Assembly (NCBI GenBank): GCA_002377695.1
Contig: DFQH01000010.1
Location: forward strand, 1 to 64,000
Reading direction: 5' to 3'
DNA: 64,000 nt
DNA from: Citromicrobium sp. UBA3494
GTDB lineage: Bacteria > Pseudomonadota > Alphaproteobacteria > Sphingomonadales > Sphingomonadaceae
The notes beneath the pieces were generated by a model. That model did no database searches. It was not told where the DNA came from and worked only from the letters and a program-made list of their open reading frames with translations. Shown in pieces: positions 19,899 through 28,726 of the stretch (the stretch's first letter is position 1; each line of letters opens with the position of its first letter). The translations under genes were made by a program, and so were the position numbers.

Positions 19899-19938
19899 CG
19901 GCGGTCGACCTCCGGCACTTTCGGAGGGTTGACCGCCG
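19899..19938 (+). terminator. Intrinsic terminator after ahpF
   Basis: Long hairpin: CGGCGGTCGACCTCCG pairs with CGGAGGGTTGACCGCCG (small bulges) and is followed by TCTCTTTGTT. The right arm overlaps the -35 of the next promoter. Confidence 0.65.
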
Positions 19939-19958
19939 CGTCTCTTTGTTGATATAGT
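19929..19958 (+). promoter_or_regulatory. Predicted promoter of the ABM/marR operon
   Basis: -35 TTGACC at 19929-19934, an 18-base spacer, -10 TATAGT at 19953-19958. The -10 overlaps the inverted-repeat operator. Confidence 0.55.
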
Positions 19959-19972
19959 TATCATGCTAACTA
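19955..19972. promoter_or_regulatory. Predicted MarR-type operator
   Basis: A perfect inverted repeat TAGTTA-TCATGC-TAACTA, typical in size and symmetry of MarR-family operators. It overlaps the -10 and lies 12 bases before the first start codon of an operon that encodes a MarR-like regulator. Autorepression is the likely use. Confidence 0.7.
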
Positions 19973-19984
19973 CTGGAGGCACGC

Positions 19985-20278
19985 ATGAGTGAACAGCTGA
20001 ATGTGATCGCACGCATCACTCCGCACCAGGAGCACTACTCCGCAGCGCGCGACGCGATCTGCGGGATTGTCGAGCGGACCCGTGCCGAGCCCGGCTGCAT
20101 CGAATTCCGGGTGAGCGAAGACCCCGCGCAGGGCACCCTGCACCTGTACGAGGAATGGCGCGACGAGGGCGCGCTGGCCGCACATCACGCGCAAGCATAC
20201 ACGGCGGCTGTATTCGAAGCCTACCGCGAATGGCTCGCCGAAGAGCCGCAGATTCTCCATCTGCGTCCGGTCCGGTAA
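19985..20278 (+). CDS. ABM-domain protein (putative quinol monooxygenase)
   Basis: A 97-residue antibiotic-biosynthesis-monooxygenase (YgiN-like) ferredoxin-fold protein. The pattern is clear: VIARITPHQEHYSAARDAICGIVERTRAEPGCIEFRV, then GTLHLYEEWRDEGALAAHHAQAY, then the C-terminal strand PQILHLRPV. Family members oxidise quinols or small aromatics without cofactor, or simply bind them. GGAGG lies 7-8 bases upstream of the ATG. First gene of a three-gene operon with a MarR regulator, behind an inverted-repeat operator. Confidence 0.88.
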   Translation: MSEQLNVIARITPHQEHYSAARDAICGIVERTRAEPGCIEFRVSEDPAQGTLHLYEEWRDEGALAAHHAQAYTAAVFEAYREWLAEEPQILHLRPVR

Positions 20279-20283
20279 TCGCC

Positions 20284-20721
20284 ATGTTCTTTCTGAAGGA
20301 ACTGCCCAGCCGGCAGATGGTGGATGGCTATGCCGGGCGCGTCGATGATTTCGATGCCGACGCGGTTCTGCGCGCGTTGGGCATCATGCGCGACGGCAGC
20401 CTCCTGATCCGCGAGCTTGAGGCGTATTTCGCGCGGTACGCGCTTTCGCAACTGCGCTTCCTCGCCATGATAGTGATCGACCGCGAACCCGATCGCGACA
20501 GCCTGACGGCGGGCGAGATTGCCGAGCGGCTGGACGTATCGCGGCCCGTCGTCACCCGCACGCTGCAAGGCCTGGAAAAGGCGGGCCTGATCGCAACCTC
20601 CAGCAATGCAGACGATGCGCGCGCACGCGATGTGGCGCTGACACCTGAGGGCCACGGCAAGCTGGACGAGGTTCTGCCGGGATATTTCGCCATCCTCCAC
20701 CACGCAATGAAAGGCATCTGA
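20284..20721 (+). CDS. MarR-family transcriptional regulator
   Basis: A 145-residue winged-helix regulator. The core runs LSQLRFLAMIVIDREP, LTAGEIAERLDVSRPVVTRTLQGLEKAGLIATSSN (recognition helix and turn), then the wing DARARDVALTPEGHGKLDEVLPG. ATG 20284 follows the ABM gene by 5 bases. One cannot tell the ligand; the redox-related neighbours (quinol-monooxygenase-like gene, ahpCF, katG) suggest an oxidised aromatic or quinone, but this is inference. Confidence 0.9.
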   Translation: MFFLKELPSRQMVDGYAGRVDDFDADAVLRALGIMRDGSLLIRELEAYFARYALSQLRFLAMIVIDREPDRDSLTAGEIAERLDVSRPVVTRTLQGLEKAGLIATSSNADDARARDVALTPEGHGKLDEVLPGYFAILHHAMKGI

Positions 20722-20723
20722 GC

Positions 20724-20942
20724 GTGACCAACCGGATAACCGCGTTGAGGACGATCCTGGTCTGGCTGGTCGTCTGGCCACTGGTGACGGGAATGCTGAT
20801 CCTGCTGGGTCTGATCGCGGGCGATCTGTCGCTTGCCGTCCAGACCCTCATCCTGTCGGCCATTCTCGTCCCCCTCATCAGCCTGCTGCTCGCGCCCGCG
20901 ATGCACCGGCTGGCCACCCATCTGACGACAGGCGGATCGTGA
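20724..20942 (+). CDS. Small two-helix membrane protein
   Basis: A 72-residue protein, GTG start 2 bases after the marR stop. Two membrane helices: TILVWLVVWPLVTGMLILLGLIAG and AVQTLILSAILVPLISLLLAP. It matches the general look of small inner-membrane proteins co-encoded with MarR regulators. Function unknown. Confidence 0.72.
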   Translation: MTNRITALRTILVWLVVWPLVTGMLILLGLIAGDLSLAVQTLILSAILVPLISLLLAPAMHRLATHLTTGGS

Positions 20943-20998
20943 ACGAACGACCGCGCGCCCTTTCATCGCCTTATCCAATAAATGATACGCAATTAATC

Positions 20999-21011
20999 GA
21001 TTGGACCAATC
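20999..21011. promoter_or_regulatory. Inverted repeat upstream of katG
   Basis: GATTGG-A-CCAATC, a perfect palindrome 60 bases before the katG start, in an AT-rich stretch. A candidate operator for a peroxide or LysR-type regulator; it does not match the classic OxyR consensus closely. Confidence 0.4.
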
Positions 21012-21071
21012 ACACGGTTTCACGCATTCTCCCTTCATGACGCGACACGAGTCGCCAACGAGAAGGAGCGG

Positions 21072-23294
21072 ATGATGGACGCGAAGACTGGTTCGATCGG
21101 GGGCGGTTGCCCCGTACATGGCGATGGCGGCGTACGCGCGCTGCTCGGGCGTACCAACAAGGACTGGTGGCCCGATGCGCTCGACCTGCATATCCTGACC
21201 CAAGGCGGGCGCTCGCCCGATCCGATGGGCGAGGATTTCGATTATTGCGAAGCGTTCAACGCGCTCGATTACGATGCGCTCAAGGCCGATCTCAAGGCAC
21301 TGATGACCGACAGCCAGGACTGGTGGCCAGCGGACTACGGCCACTACGGCCCGTTCTTCATCCGCATGGCGTGGCACGCGGCGGGTACCTACCGCACGGG
21401 CGACGGGCGCGGCGGCGCGTCCAGTGGCCAGCAGCGCTTTGCTCCGCTCAACTCCTGGCCCGACAACGGCAACCTCGACAAGGCGCGGCGCCTGCTGTGG
21501 CCGATCAAGCAGAAATACGGGAAGCACATCAGCTGGGCGGACCTGTTCGTCCTGACCGGCAATGTCGCGATCGAGAGCATGGGCGGCCCGGTCTTCGGCT
21601 TCGGCGGCGGCCGCAAGGACGTCTACGAGCCCGAGAACGACATCTACTGGGGCACCGAGGAAGAGTGGGTCGACGAAGGCGTCGAAACGCGCATCATTCC
21701 CGATGAGGGCAAGGCGCTCGAAAACCCGCTCGCCGCGATCCAGATGGGGCTGATCTACGTCAATCCCGAAGGCCCCGGCGGCAACCCGCACGATGCCGAG
21801 GGCATGGCGCGCGACATGAAGGAAACCTTCGCGCGCATGGCCATGAACGACGAGGAAACCGTCGCGCTGACCGCGGGCGGCCACGCCTTCGGCAAGTGCC
21901 ACGGCGCGGTCCCGCCCGATCAGCTCAGCGGGTCTCCCGAAAGCGAGGCGCTGCAGCACATGGGCTTCGGCTGGGCCACCGATGCCGAGCAGATCGAGAA
22001 GGGCCACATCACCACCTCCGGCCTCGAAGGCGCATGGACGCCCAACCCGACGCAGTGGGGCGGCGACTATTTCCGCCTGCTGTTCAAGTACGAATACGAG
22101 CTGGTGGAAAGCCCGGCGGGTGCCAAGCAATGGCAACCGATCGATCCGGACCCCGAGGACATGGCGCCCGACGCGCGCGATCCTTCGAAGAAGGTGCCGA
22201 CCATGATGACCACCGCCGACATGGCGCTGAAGCTGGACCCGGATTATCGCAAGATCTCCGAACGCTTCCGCGACGATCAGGCGGCGCTCGACGATGCCTT
22301 CGCCCGCGCGTGGTTCAAGCTCACCCACCGCGACATGGGGCCCAAGGCGCGCTACCTCGGCCCCGACGTACCTGCCGAAGACCTGATCTGGCAGGACCCG
22401 GTCCCTGCGGGACGCGTAGCGTCCGACACCGCCGTCGATATCTTCAAGGACAAGGTGCTGCGTAGCGGGCTGAGTGTCAGCGAACTGGTCAAGGCGGCGT
22501 GGGCTTCGGCCAGCACCTACCGCAAGAGCGACCATCGCGGCGGCGCCAACGGCGCGCATATCCGCTTCGATGCCGTCCGCAACTGGGCGGTCAACGATCC
22601 GGAAGAACTGGGCGCGGTGCTCGCCAAGCTGGACGAGCTGCGCGACGATATCTCGATGGCCGATGCTATCGTGATCGCGGGTTCGGCTGCGGTGGAGAAA
22701 GCGGCCAAGGATGCCGGCTTCGACATTGCGGTGCCCGTCACCACCGGGCGCGGCGATGCGAGCGAAGAGCAGTTCGACGCCGAAAGCTGGGAGCCGCTGG
22801 AACCCTTTGCCGATGGTTTCCGCAACTACCTGAAGACCAAGGCGAGCGTTAAGACCGAGGATCTGCTGATCGACCGCGCCAGCCTGCTGGGCCTCTCGAT
22901 CCCCGAGATGACCGTGCTGGTCGGCGGGATGCGTGCGCTGGGAGCGGTCAGCAAGCACGCGAAGCACGGCAACGCCATCGGTGTGCTGACGGATCGTCCG
23001 GGCAAGCTGACCAACGACTTCTTCGTCAACCTGCTCGACATGGGCACGAAGTGGGTCGTGGTCGACGATAGCGGCGATGAAGAGTTCCTCGGCAAGGACC
23101 GCAAGTCGGGCGAGGAAAAGTGGCACGCCACGCGCACCGATCTCGTCTTCGGCTCCAACTCGCAGCTGCGGGCCGTGGCGGAGGTCTACGCCGAGAACGG
23201 GCACGAGGAGAAATTCGGGCGCGACTTCGTAGCCGCGTGGACCAAGGTGATGGACGCCGACCGGTTCGACCTGACCTACGCCCAATACCACTGA
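21072..23294 (+). CDS. katG: Catalase-peroxidase KatG
   Basis: A bifunctional heme enzyme that removes H2O2. It has 740 residues, standard for the two-domain form. Distal site [21 protein letters not shown] (about residues 95-110) contains the catalytic Arg, Trp and His. The Tyr of [10 protein letters not shown] and the Met of FARMAMND can form the Met-Tyr-Trp adduct with the distal Trp. Proximal heme His is in [12 protein letters not shown] (about 270). The C-terminal, heme-free domain is complete ([14 protein letters not shown]). AGAAGGAG precedes two adjacent ATGs at 21072 and 21075; either could be used. Confidence 0.97.
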   Translation: MMDAKTGSIGGGCPVHGDGGVRALLGRTNKDWWPDALDLHILTQGGRSPDPMGEDFDYCEAFNALDYDALKADLKALMTDSQDWWPADYGHYGPFFIRMAWHAAGTYRTGDGRGGASSGQQRFAPLNSWPDNGNLDKARRLLWPIKQKYGKHISWADLFVLTGNVAIESMGGPVFGFGGGRKDVYEPENDIYWGTEEEWVDEGVETRIIPDEGKALENPLAAIQMGLIYVNPEGPGGNPHDAEGMARDMKETFARMAMNDEETVALTAGGHAFGKCHGAVPPDQLSGSPESEALQHMGFGWATDAEQIEKGHITTSGLEGAWTPNPTQWGGDYFRLLFKYEYELVESPAGAKQWQPIDPDPEDMAPDARDPSKKVPTMMTTADMALKLDPDYRKISERFRDDQAALDDAFARAWFKLTHRDMGPKARYLGPDVPAEDLIWQDPVPAGRVASDTAVDIFKDKVLRSGLSVSELVKAAWASASTYRKSDHRGGANGAHIRFDAVRNWAVNDPEELGAVLAKLDELRDDISMADAIVIAGSAAVEKAAKDAGFDIAVPVTTGRGDASEEQFDAESWEPLEPFADGFRNYLKTKASVKTEDLLIDRASLLGLSIPEMTVLVGGMRALGAVSKHAKHGNAIGVLTDRPGKLTNDFFVNLLDMGTKWVVVDDSGDEEFLGKDRKSGEEKWHATRTDLVFGSNSQLRAVAEVYAENGHEEKFGRDFVAAWTKVMDADRFDLTYAQYH

Positions 23295-23339
23295 CGAAGT
23301 ACCACTGATCGGCGCGGATTGCGCTTCGTCCCGGCCATT

Positions 23340-23370
23340 GGCCCCCGGCAGCAATGCCGGGGGCCTTTTT
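23340..23370 (+). terminator. Intrinsic terminator after katG
   Basis: Perfect 11-bp stem GGCCCCCGGCA / TGCCGGGGGCC with a GCAA tetraloop and five T residues. Confidence 0.92.
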
Positions 23371-23536
23371 GGTTCTGGCGGACCGGCATGCGGCAACAAG
23401 ATCGCGGCAGAAAACCGCCAGATTCCGGCATGCGGCTTAAAAAAAGCAAGCCTCTCAGCCTCTTATCCCGGCATATGGTCCTAAGTAGGTATGGTCTTGC
23501 GGCCATGGGGGGCCGCTCTGTTTTCGGGATAGTCAA

Positions 23537-25021
23537 ATGGCAGATCAGATCCGCAGCCGGCTCCAGTTCATGGAATTCGACGACACGCAGCGCGACAAGC
23601 TGCGCACCGCCCAGCCGGTGGTTCGCAAGGTGATCGGCAGCGCGCTCGACCGCTTCTACAACCGGGCCAAACAGACCCCGGAAACGGCTGCCTTCTTCGA
23701 TAACCAGGCCCATATGGACAAGGCCAAGGCAGCGCAGGAGAAGCACTGGTCCCACGTCGCCAACGCCGATTTCGATTCCACCTATTACGATAGTGCCCGC
23801 CGGATCGGGGCGACCCACGCGCGGATCGGGCTGGAGCCGCGCTGGTATGTCGGCAGCTATGCCATCGTGATCGAGGAACTGGTGCACGGCGTCGCCCGGC
23901 GCACGCCGCTGTGGAAGCGAGTGCTTGCGCTGTTCAATCCTTCCGCCGCGCACGACACCAGCCTGGCGCTGATCAAGGGAGCGCTGCTCGACATGGAGCT
24001 GTCGCTCTCGGTCTATTTCGAGGAAGCGAGCGCATCGCGCGAGGCCGCCGTCGCCCAGCTCGACACCGTGCTGGCTGCGCTGTCGGAAGGCGATCTCACC
24101 CGCTCGCTGACCGGCATGCCCGACAGTTTTGCAGGCCTCGAACGTAGCTATAACGGCGCGCTGGGCAAGATCCGCGAGATGATCGCGGCAGTGGCCGAAG
24201 GGACCAGCCGGATCGATTCCAGCGTCCAGGAAATCGCGCAGGCTTCGGAAGACCTTGCCCGCCGCACCGAAAGCAATGCGTCGAGCCTCGAAGAGACATC
24301 CGCGGCGATCACGCAGATGGACGGACGCCTGAGGACCAGCGCCGAGGCCTCGCAATCGACCGTGCAGCGCGCCGATCAGACGATTGCCACCGTAGCCAGC
24401 GGTCGCAGCATCGCCGATCAGGCGGTGGGCGCGATGACCCGTGTCGCGGATTCGACCGAAGGGATCGACGGCGTGATCGAGGGGCTCGACAAGATCGCCT
24501 TCCAGACCCGGGTTCTCGCCATGAATGCCGCGGTCGAGGCAGGGCGCGCGGGCGAAGCGGGTCGCGGCTTCGCCGTGGTCGCAGACCTCGTGTCGGCACT
24601 CGCCATGCGGGCCGAGGAAGAGGCCGGGCAGGCGCGCGAACAGCTGACCGCGATCCAGACCGATATCGGCACGGCGGTCGACATGGTGAAGCGCGTGGAC
24701 GGGGCCCTCTCCGACATCGCGCAAGATGTCGATCAGGTGCACGAGTTGCTGGGCAGCATGGCTGCGGACAACACCGCGCAGGCTGGCACCATCGGGGAGA
24801 TTTCCTCGGCAGTCAGCACCATGGACACCTCGACCCAGCAGAACGCCGCCATGGTCGAACAGACCTCTGCCTCCGCCCGCAACCTCGCCGACGAGGTCGG
24901 TACGCTGGCCGAACTGACCAAGGCCTTCCGGCTGGAGGGGGGCAAGGACCAGGTGCCGATGGCGGTTGCCGCGCGATCCTTCCCCGCGGTGGCGGGCACC
25001 GCGTCACTCCGCCCGAACTAG
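23537..25021 (+). CDS. Globin-coupled methyl-accepting chemotaxis transducer (HemAT-like)
   Basis: A 494-residue soluble chemoreceptor. Residues 1-170 are a sensor globin: AAQEKHWSHVANADFD and the hallmark RIGATHARIGLEPRWYVGSY, whose His (about residue 94) is the proximal heme ligand. Residues 175-225 look HAMP-like (LDTVLAALSEGDLTRSLTG). The rest is an MCP signalling coiled coil with LDKIAFQTRVLAMNAAVEAG and AGEAGRGFAVVADLV at the hairpin tip. The tip departs from the usual VVADEVRxLA (here VVADLVSALA). No membrane helix. Such proteins sense O2, CO or NO through heme. It follows katG but has its own start and terminator. Confidence 0.93.
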   Translation: MADQIRSRLQFMEFDDTQRDKLRTAQPVVRKVIGSALDRFYNRAKQTPETAAFFDNQAHMDKAKAAQEKHWSHVANADFDSTYYDSARRIGATHARIGLEPRWYVGSYAIVIEELVHGVARRTPLWKRVLALFNPSAAHDTSLALIKGALLDMELSLSVYFEEASASREAAVAQLDTVLAALSEGDLTRSLTGMPDSFAGLERSYNGALGKIREMIAAVAEGTSRIDSSVQEIAQASEDLARRTESNASSLEETSAAITQMDGRLRTSAEASQSTVQRADQTIATVASGRSIADQAVGAMTRVADSTEGIDGVIEGLDKIAFQTRVLAMNAAVEAGRAGEAGRGFAVVADLVSALAMRAEEEAGQAREQLTAIQTDIGTAVDMVKRVDGALSDIAQDVDQVHELLGSMAADNTAQAGTIGEISSAVSTMDTSTQQNAAMVEQTSASARNLADEVGTLAELTKAFRLEGGKDQVPMAVAARSFPAVAGTASLRPN

Positions 25022-25058
25022 GCCAGCAACGCGAAAGACAAGCCGGAAGGCAATGATG

Positions 25059-25086
25059 GCCCCCGGTATCGCTACCGGGGGCTTTT
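25059..25086 (+). terminator. Intrinsic terminator after the globin-coupled transducer
   Basis: GCCCCCGGTA / TACCGGGGGC stem around TCGC, followed by TTTT. Confidence 0.9.
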
Positions 25087-25158
25087 CTGTATCGATTATC
25101 TGTCGACAGACGCATCGTGTCTGTTAATGCGAACCCGTCGCAAAAAGAGAGGTACAGA

Positions 25159-25662
25159 ATGCGCACTTTGAAATTCCTGGTCCCCGCCGCAGCAACCGCC
25201 CTGGCCCTCGCCGCCTGTTCGGAAGCCCCCGAGCCGACGACCGACGAAACCGCCATGACCGACGAAGCGGCGACCGACGCCGCCGAGACCGAAACCACCG
25301 TGCTCGACGCGAACACCGCGACTGCCGAAGACCTGGCAGCTGTCGAAGGCGTCTCGCCCGAGCTGGCCGACGCAATCGTCGCCGGGCAGCCCTACGCCAG
25401 CGTCACCGATCTCAACGCCATGCTGATGGAAACGCTGAGCGAGGACGAAGCGCAGGCCGTGCTCGTCAACGTGTTCGTGCCGATCAACCTCAACACCGCC
25501 AGCGAAGAGGAAATCCGCCTCGTCCCCGGCATGACCGACAAGATGGTCCACGAGTTCGAGGAATACCGCCCCTACGCCGACATGGGCGTGTTCGACCGCG
25601 AAATCGGCAAGTATGTCGACGAAGAGGAAGTCGCGCGCTTCCGCCAGTACGTGACGCTCTAG
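25159..25662 (+). CDS. Lipoprotein with helix-hairpin-helix (ComEA-like) repeats
   Basis: A 167-residue lipoprotein. The signal MRTLKFLVPAAATALALAAC ends in lipobox LAAC. An acidic Thr/Glu/Asp linker (residues 24-50) follows. Then come two ComEA/HhH-like halves: LDANTATAEDLAAVEGVSPELADAIVAG and INLNTASEEEIRLVPGMTDKMVHEFEEY. The NLNTA-x-EEEL-x-x-(I/V)PG pattern is the same as in ComEA DNA-binding proteins, but the domain is acidic, so DNA binding is uncertain. AGAGAGG lies 8 bases before the ATG. Its TAG stop shares the palindrome CTAG with the convergent msrQ stop. Confidence 0.85.
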   Translation: MRTLKFLVPAAATALALAACSEAPEPTTDETAMTDEAATDAAETETTVLDANTATAEDLAAVEGVSPELADAIVAGQPYASVTDLNAMLMETLSEDEAQAVLVNVFVPINLNTASEEEIRLVPGMTDKMVHEFEEYRPYADMGVFDREIGKYVDEEEVARFRQYVTL

Positions 25663-26249
25663 CTTCTGGCAGGGCGTCGCTGACGCCACTGCAGCACCAC
25701 CCTGACGATCTCGATCGCCGCCAGTATTCCGATGTGAATATAGGCGGTGGTCGGGTCGAAGGCCGACAGCGCCCAGTGCACGAACACCAGCACCGCGGCG
25801 GGATAGACCAGCCGGTGCAGGCTCTTCCACCTGCGCTTGAGCGCACGCATCGAGACATCGTTGGACGTGATCGCCAGCGGCACGAACAGCGCGAAGGCGC
25901 CCCAACCGGCAAGGATATAGGGCGTCGAAGCTTCGTCCCAGATAATCGCCGGATCGGCCTTGCGCCACAAATAGACGATCGTGTGCCCGGCAGCGTAGGC
26001 GAAGCTCGCCACACCGAGATCGCGCCGCTTGCGCATCAGGTACTGGACGAAGGCGTTACGGCGGAACGCCAGCCGCAGCGGAGTGACCGCGAGGGTCGCC
26101 ATCAGCAGCCATGCCGCCCACTCCCCGCTATCGCCGATGATATGGCCGTAGCCGTAGGCATCGGGCGTGAACCACCAGCGTCCCAGCATCCATGCGCCCG
26201 GCAGCGCGAGCACCAGCCACAGGAACGGGCGTGAGCGCAGCAGCGCCAT
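25659..26249 (-). CDS. msrQ: MsrQ-like heme-binding membrane subunit (ferric reductase-like domain)
   Basis: A 196-residue ferric reductase-like membrane protein of the MsrQ type, which passes quinol electrons to the periplasmic methionine sulfoxide reductase MsrP. Six helices are visible. Heme-ligand His candidates are in GYGHIIGDSGEWAAWLL, SFAYAAGHTIVYLW and SLHRLVYPAAVLVFVHW. The cytoplasmic end is basic (LQWRQRRPARS). No msrP is in the window, so it may act with a distant partner or in another redox chain. Its start overlaps the smr stop (ATGA), placing it last in the Tim44-mltA-smr-msrQ run. Confidence 0.86.
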   Translation of the reverse strand: MALLRSRPFLWLVLALPGAWMLGRWWFTPDAYGYGHIIGDSGEWAAWLLMATLAVTPLRLAFRRNAFVQYLMRKRRDLGVASFAYAAGHTIVYLWRKADPAIIWDEASTPYILAGWGAFALFVPLAITSNDVSMRALKRRWKSLHRLVYPAAVLVFVHWALSAFDPTTAYIHIGILAAIEIVRVVLQWRQRRPARS

Positions 26250-26818
26250 CAGCTGCTCCTCTTCAACACAATATAGAGCGCACCTTCGCCCCCATGGCGC
26301 TGGTGTGCCTTGCGGACGGCGGCAATCGATCCGCCGTGTTCGCTCGCGGCGAGCCAGTCCAGGACCTTGGCACGGATCGCCCCGCGCCGTTCGCCCCGGT
26401 CCGCCGGATCGACCGGGCGCGATCTGCCGGTGACGATCAGGATCACCCGCGCGCCCATGCTGCGCGCCTGCGCCATCCCGTCCATCAGCCGGTCATAGGC
26501 GCGCTCCAGCCCGTGCCCATGCAGGTCGAGGCTGAAATCCGGGGCGATGTCGCCCGCCTTCAGCCGCCGGTCCCAGTGCGAATCGAGGTTGCCCTGGGGG
26601 CCTCTGCCCGCCCTGCGCGCAGCCGGTGCGGATTTTGGTGGGGGCGCTGGGGGCATCGGCCGTTGCCGGGCCGCAGGCGGGGCTGCCTTGGGAAGCGCTG
26701 CTTTCGGCGGCGCCGGGATCGAGCGCACTGGCGCCACCGGGCGCAGCGGTTCGACCGTCGCGGCGAGCTTCAACCACGCCGCTGCCTCGTCATCCGACAG
26801 GCCGCGTGGCGGCCTCAT
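26249..26818 (-). CDS. Smr-domain protein
   Basis: A 189-residue protein with a C-terminal Smr (MutS2-like) domain. The first 95 residues are a Pro/Ala-rich, probably disordered region. The Smr domain has DFSLDLHGHGLERAYDRL (DLHG motif), ARVILIVTGRS (TGxG-like motif) and WLAASEHGGSIAAVRKAHQRHGGEGALYIVLKR. Stand-alone Smr proteins are nucleases or RNA/DNA-binding factors; some bacterial ones rescue collided ribosomes. Start and stop overlap mltA and msrQ by 4 bases each (ATGA), so the three are translationally coupled. Confidence 0.9.
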   Translation of the reverse strand: MRPPRGLSDDEAAAWLKLAATVEPLRPVAPVRSIPAPPKAALPKAAPPAARQRPMPPAPPPKSAPAARRAGRGPQGNLDSHWDRRLKAGDIAPDFSLDLHGHGLERAYDRLMDGMAQARSMGARVILIVTGRSRPVDPADRGERRGAIRAKVLDWLAASEHGGSIAAVRKAHQRHGGEGALYIVLKRSS

Positions 26819-28002
26819 CGCTGGCGAAGGCGCGCGACCGTGCCCTTGGGCAGCAGTACCAGCGCCTGCCCTCTCGCACTCATACCGCCGGCGATGTCGC
26901 GCGCATCTCCGCCATTGCCCCAGAAGGTGTCGAAGCGGTTGGCGCCCTTGATCGCGCCGCCGGTATCCTGCGCCACCCACAGGCCGTCGGCCACATCGCG
27001 GTCCATGTCGAGCACCACGGGCGCGCCATAGGGCACGAAGCGCGGGTCCACCGCCACGCTGTTCTCGCGCGTCACGGGCACACCGAGCGAACCGAGCGGC
27101 CCGGTGGTGTTCAGTTCGCGGAAGAATATCCAGCTCTCGTTCTCGCGCATCAGCGCCTTGCCCGCCACAGGGTTCTCGTTGAGATATTGCACGATACCCT
27201 GCATCGAACCGGGGTACTGCCCCGGCCCGTCGCCCAGCAGGCCGCGCTCGCGCATCAGCCCGCCGATGCCGGTGTAGCCGCGCCCGTTCTGGCCGGCATA
27301 GCCGATCCGCATGCGGCTGCCGTCGGGCAGGCGCAGCAGGCCCGATCCCTGGATCTGGAGGAAGAACATCTCCACCGCGTCTGCCGCCCACGCAATTTCG
27401 AGGCCGCGCCCGGCGAGCGCGCCGTCCTCTATCTCGGCGCGGGAGTAATAGGGCACGAAGTCGCCATTGGAGTCGTAACGGCCCAGCGGAGGGCGCCCTT
27501 CGCGCTCGCTCTCGGGCATGTCCGCAGGCCACGCGCGCACCAGATCGTCCGGCATGCGATAGACGGGCACGTCATAGCCCGGGCGGCGCGTGCGGCTGCC
27601 CAGGATTTCGGGCTCGAAATAGCCTGTGGCAAAGGCCTCGCCGTTACCGATCCGCGCGGTTTCAAAATAGGCCTCGAAGAAGGTGCGGGCATCGCCTTCC
27701 CACCGCAGCGCGGCGGTGCATACCGGCAGCCAGTCCGACGGGCGGGTCAGGCCGCTGGCGTCGTCCTTCTCGGAAGCCCAGTCGCAGCTGGAGCGAAACG
27801 CGGTCAGCGCGGCGGCGGCATCCTGAGCGCCCAGCCGCAGCGAGGCGATGGCGGGGCCGGCTTCCACCCCGGCGGCCACGGCGCTTTCGGTCTGTGGCGG
27901 CGGGGGCCGGTCGATCGGAGGATAAGGCGGCTTGTCCACGCCGGGGCCGACGCAGCTGGAGAGGGTTACGAGCGCCGCGAGGGGCCATATCCACTTGAAC
28001 AT
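26815..28002 (-). CDS. mltA: Membrane-bound lytic murein transglycosylase A
   Basis: MltA cleaves glycan strands of peptidoglycan with 1,6-anhydro ends. The protein has 395 residues and is a lipoprotein: MFKWIWPLAALVTLSSC. The MltA barrel contains TGYFEPEILGSRTRRPGYDVPVY, EIAWAADAVEMFFLQIQGSG and GYAGQNGRGYTGIG. The 3D/catalytic domain has PRFVPYGAPVVLD and AQDTGGAIKGANRFDTFWG, where the Asp of QDTGG is catalytic. GGGGGA precedes ATG 28002; the upstream in-frame extension is rejected. The stop overlaps the smr start. Confidence 0.95.
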   Translation of the reverse strand: MFKWIWPLAALVTLSSCVGPGVDKPPYPPIDRPPPPQTESAVAAGVEAGPAIASLRLGAQDAAAALTAFRSSCDWASEKDDASGLTRPSDWLPVCTAALRWEGDARTFFEAYFETARIGNGEAFATGYFEPEILGSRTRRPGYDVPVYRMPDDLVRAWPADMPESEREGRPPLGRYDSNGDFVPYYSRAEIEDGALAGRGLEIAWAADAVEMFFLQIQGSGLLRLPDGSRMRIGYAGQNGRGYTGIGGLMRERGLLGDGPGQYPGSMQGIVQYLNENPVAGKALMRENESWIFFRELNTTGPLGSLGVPVTRENSVAVDPRFVPYGAPVVLDMDRDVADGLWVAQDTGGAIKGANRFDTFWGNGGDARDIAGGMSARGQALVLLPKGTVARLRQR

Positions 28003-28054
28003 CGGTCCCCCCTCAATACGGGGCGCGCGAGGCCCCGCCATCGGTCGGCAAAGA

Positions 28055-28726
28055 TCAGCCTTCGTCGGTTTCCACCAGCTGCCAGTCGGGCGTGCGCGAA
28101 TCCACGCGGCGCGCGAAGGTCCAGATGTCGCGACTTTCGATCGCATCGTCGAGCGATCCGGCCACCACCGTCCCCTCGCTGTCGCGCGTCACGGCCGCGA
28201 TATCGGCGAGGAAGCGCACGGTGATGCGCGCTTCCTTGCGCTCCAGCTCGGCATCGCGAATGGTCGCGTCCTCGATCCGGATCAGCTTGTTGTCCAGCGT
28301 TTCGCCCGCTTCGTCACGCGCATCGATCGCGCTGGCGAAGCCTTCGTACACCGAATCGTCGCACAGTTCGCGCAGCGTTTCCTTGTCGCCCTGCCAGTAG
28401 GCCTCCAGGATCATGCCATAGGCACCCTTCGCGCCTTCGAGGAAGGACACGATGTCGAAGCCGCGGTCCGCCGCGATGATCGACTGCACGCCGCGTTCCA
28501 CCACCGGCAGAACGTCGGGCTTAGCTTCCTGTTCGGTAACGGCGCGCGCCGGAGCCTGCGCGGCCTGCGGGGCCTGCGAGATTCCGGGCTTGTCCTTCGG
28601 TTCGAAGCGATGGGGCACGGGCTCTTCCTCATGCTCGGCCCGGCGGCCGAGGACGGAATAGAGCCGCAGTCCCAGAAAGACCGCGATCATGGCGAGGATG
28701 ACGATTTCTGTCACTTGGTACGGCAC
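28055..28726 (-). CDS. Tim44-like domain membrane-anchored protein
   Basis: A 223-residue Tim44/TimA-family protein. One N-terminal helix (TEIVILAMIAVFLGLRLYSVLG) anchors it, then a charged/Pro-Ala linker, then the Tim44 domain: FDIVSFLEGAKGAYGMILEAYWQGD, LRELCDDSVYEGF and ITVRFLADIAAVTRD...DIWTFAR. In alphaproteobacteria this protein sits beside secB and mltA, as here, and is related to mitochondrial Tim44, which links import motor and translocon. Its bacterial role is not well established. The start is GTG at 28726, 234 bases from the divergent secB. Confidence 0.9.
   Translation of the reverse strand: MPYQVTEIVILAMIAVFLGLRLYSVLGRRAEHEEEPVPHRFEPKDKPGISQAPQAAQAPARAVTEQEAKPDVLPVVERGVQSIIAADRGFDIVSFLEGAKGAYGMILEAYWQGDKETLRELCDDSVYEGFASAIDARDEAGETLDNKLIRIEDATIRDAELERKEARITVRFLADIAAVTRDSEGTVVAGSLDDAIESRDIWTFARRVDSRTPDWQLVETDEG

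Noticed and set aside
20328..23399. 1023-codon open frame on the minus strand
   Set aside because: Antisense of katG and the MarR gene; katG has full-length family motifs on the plus strand.
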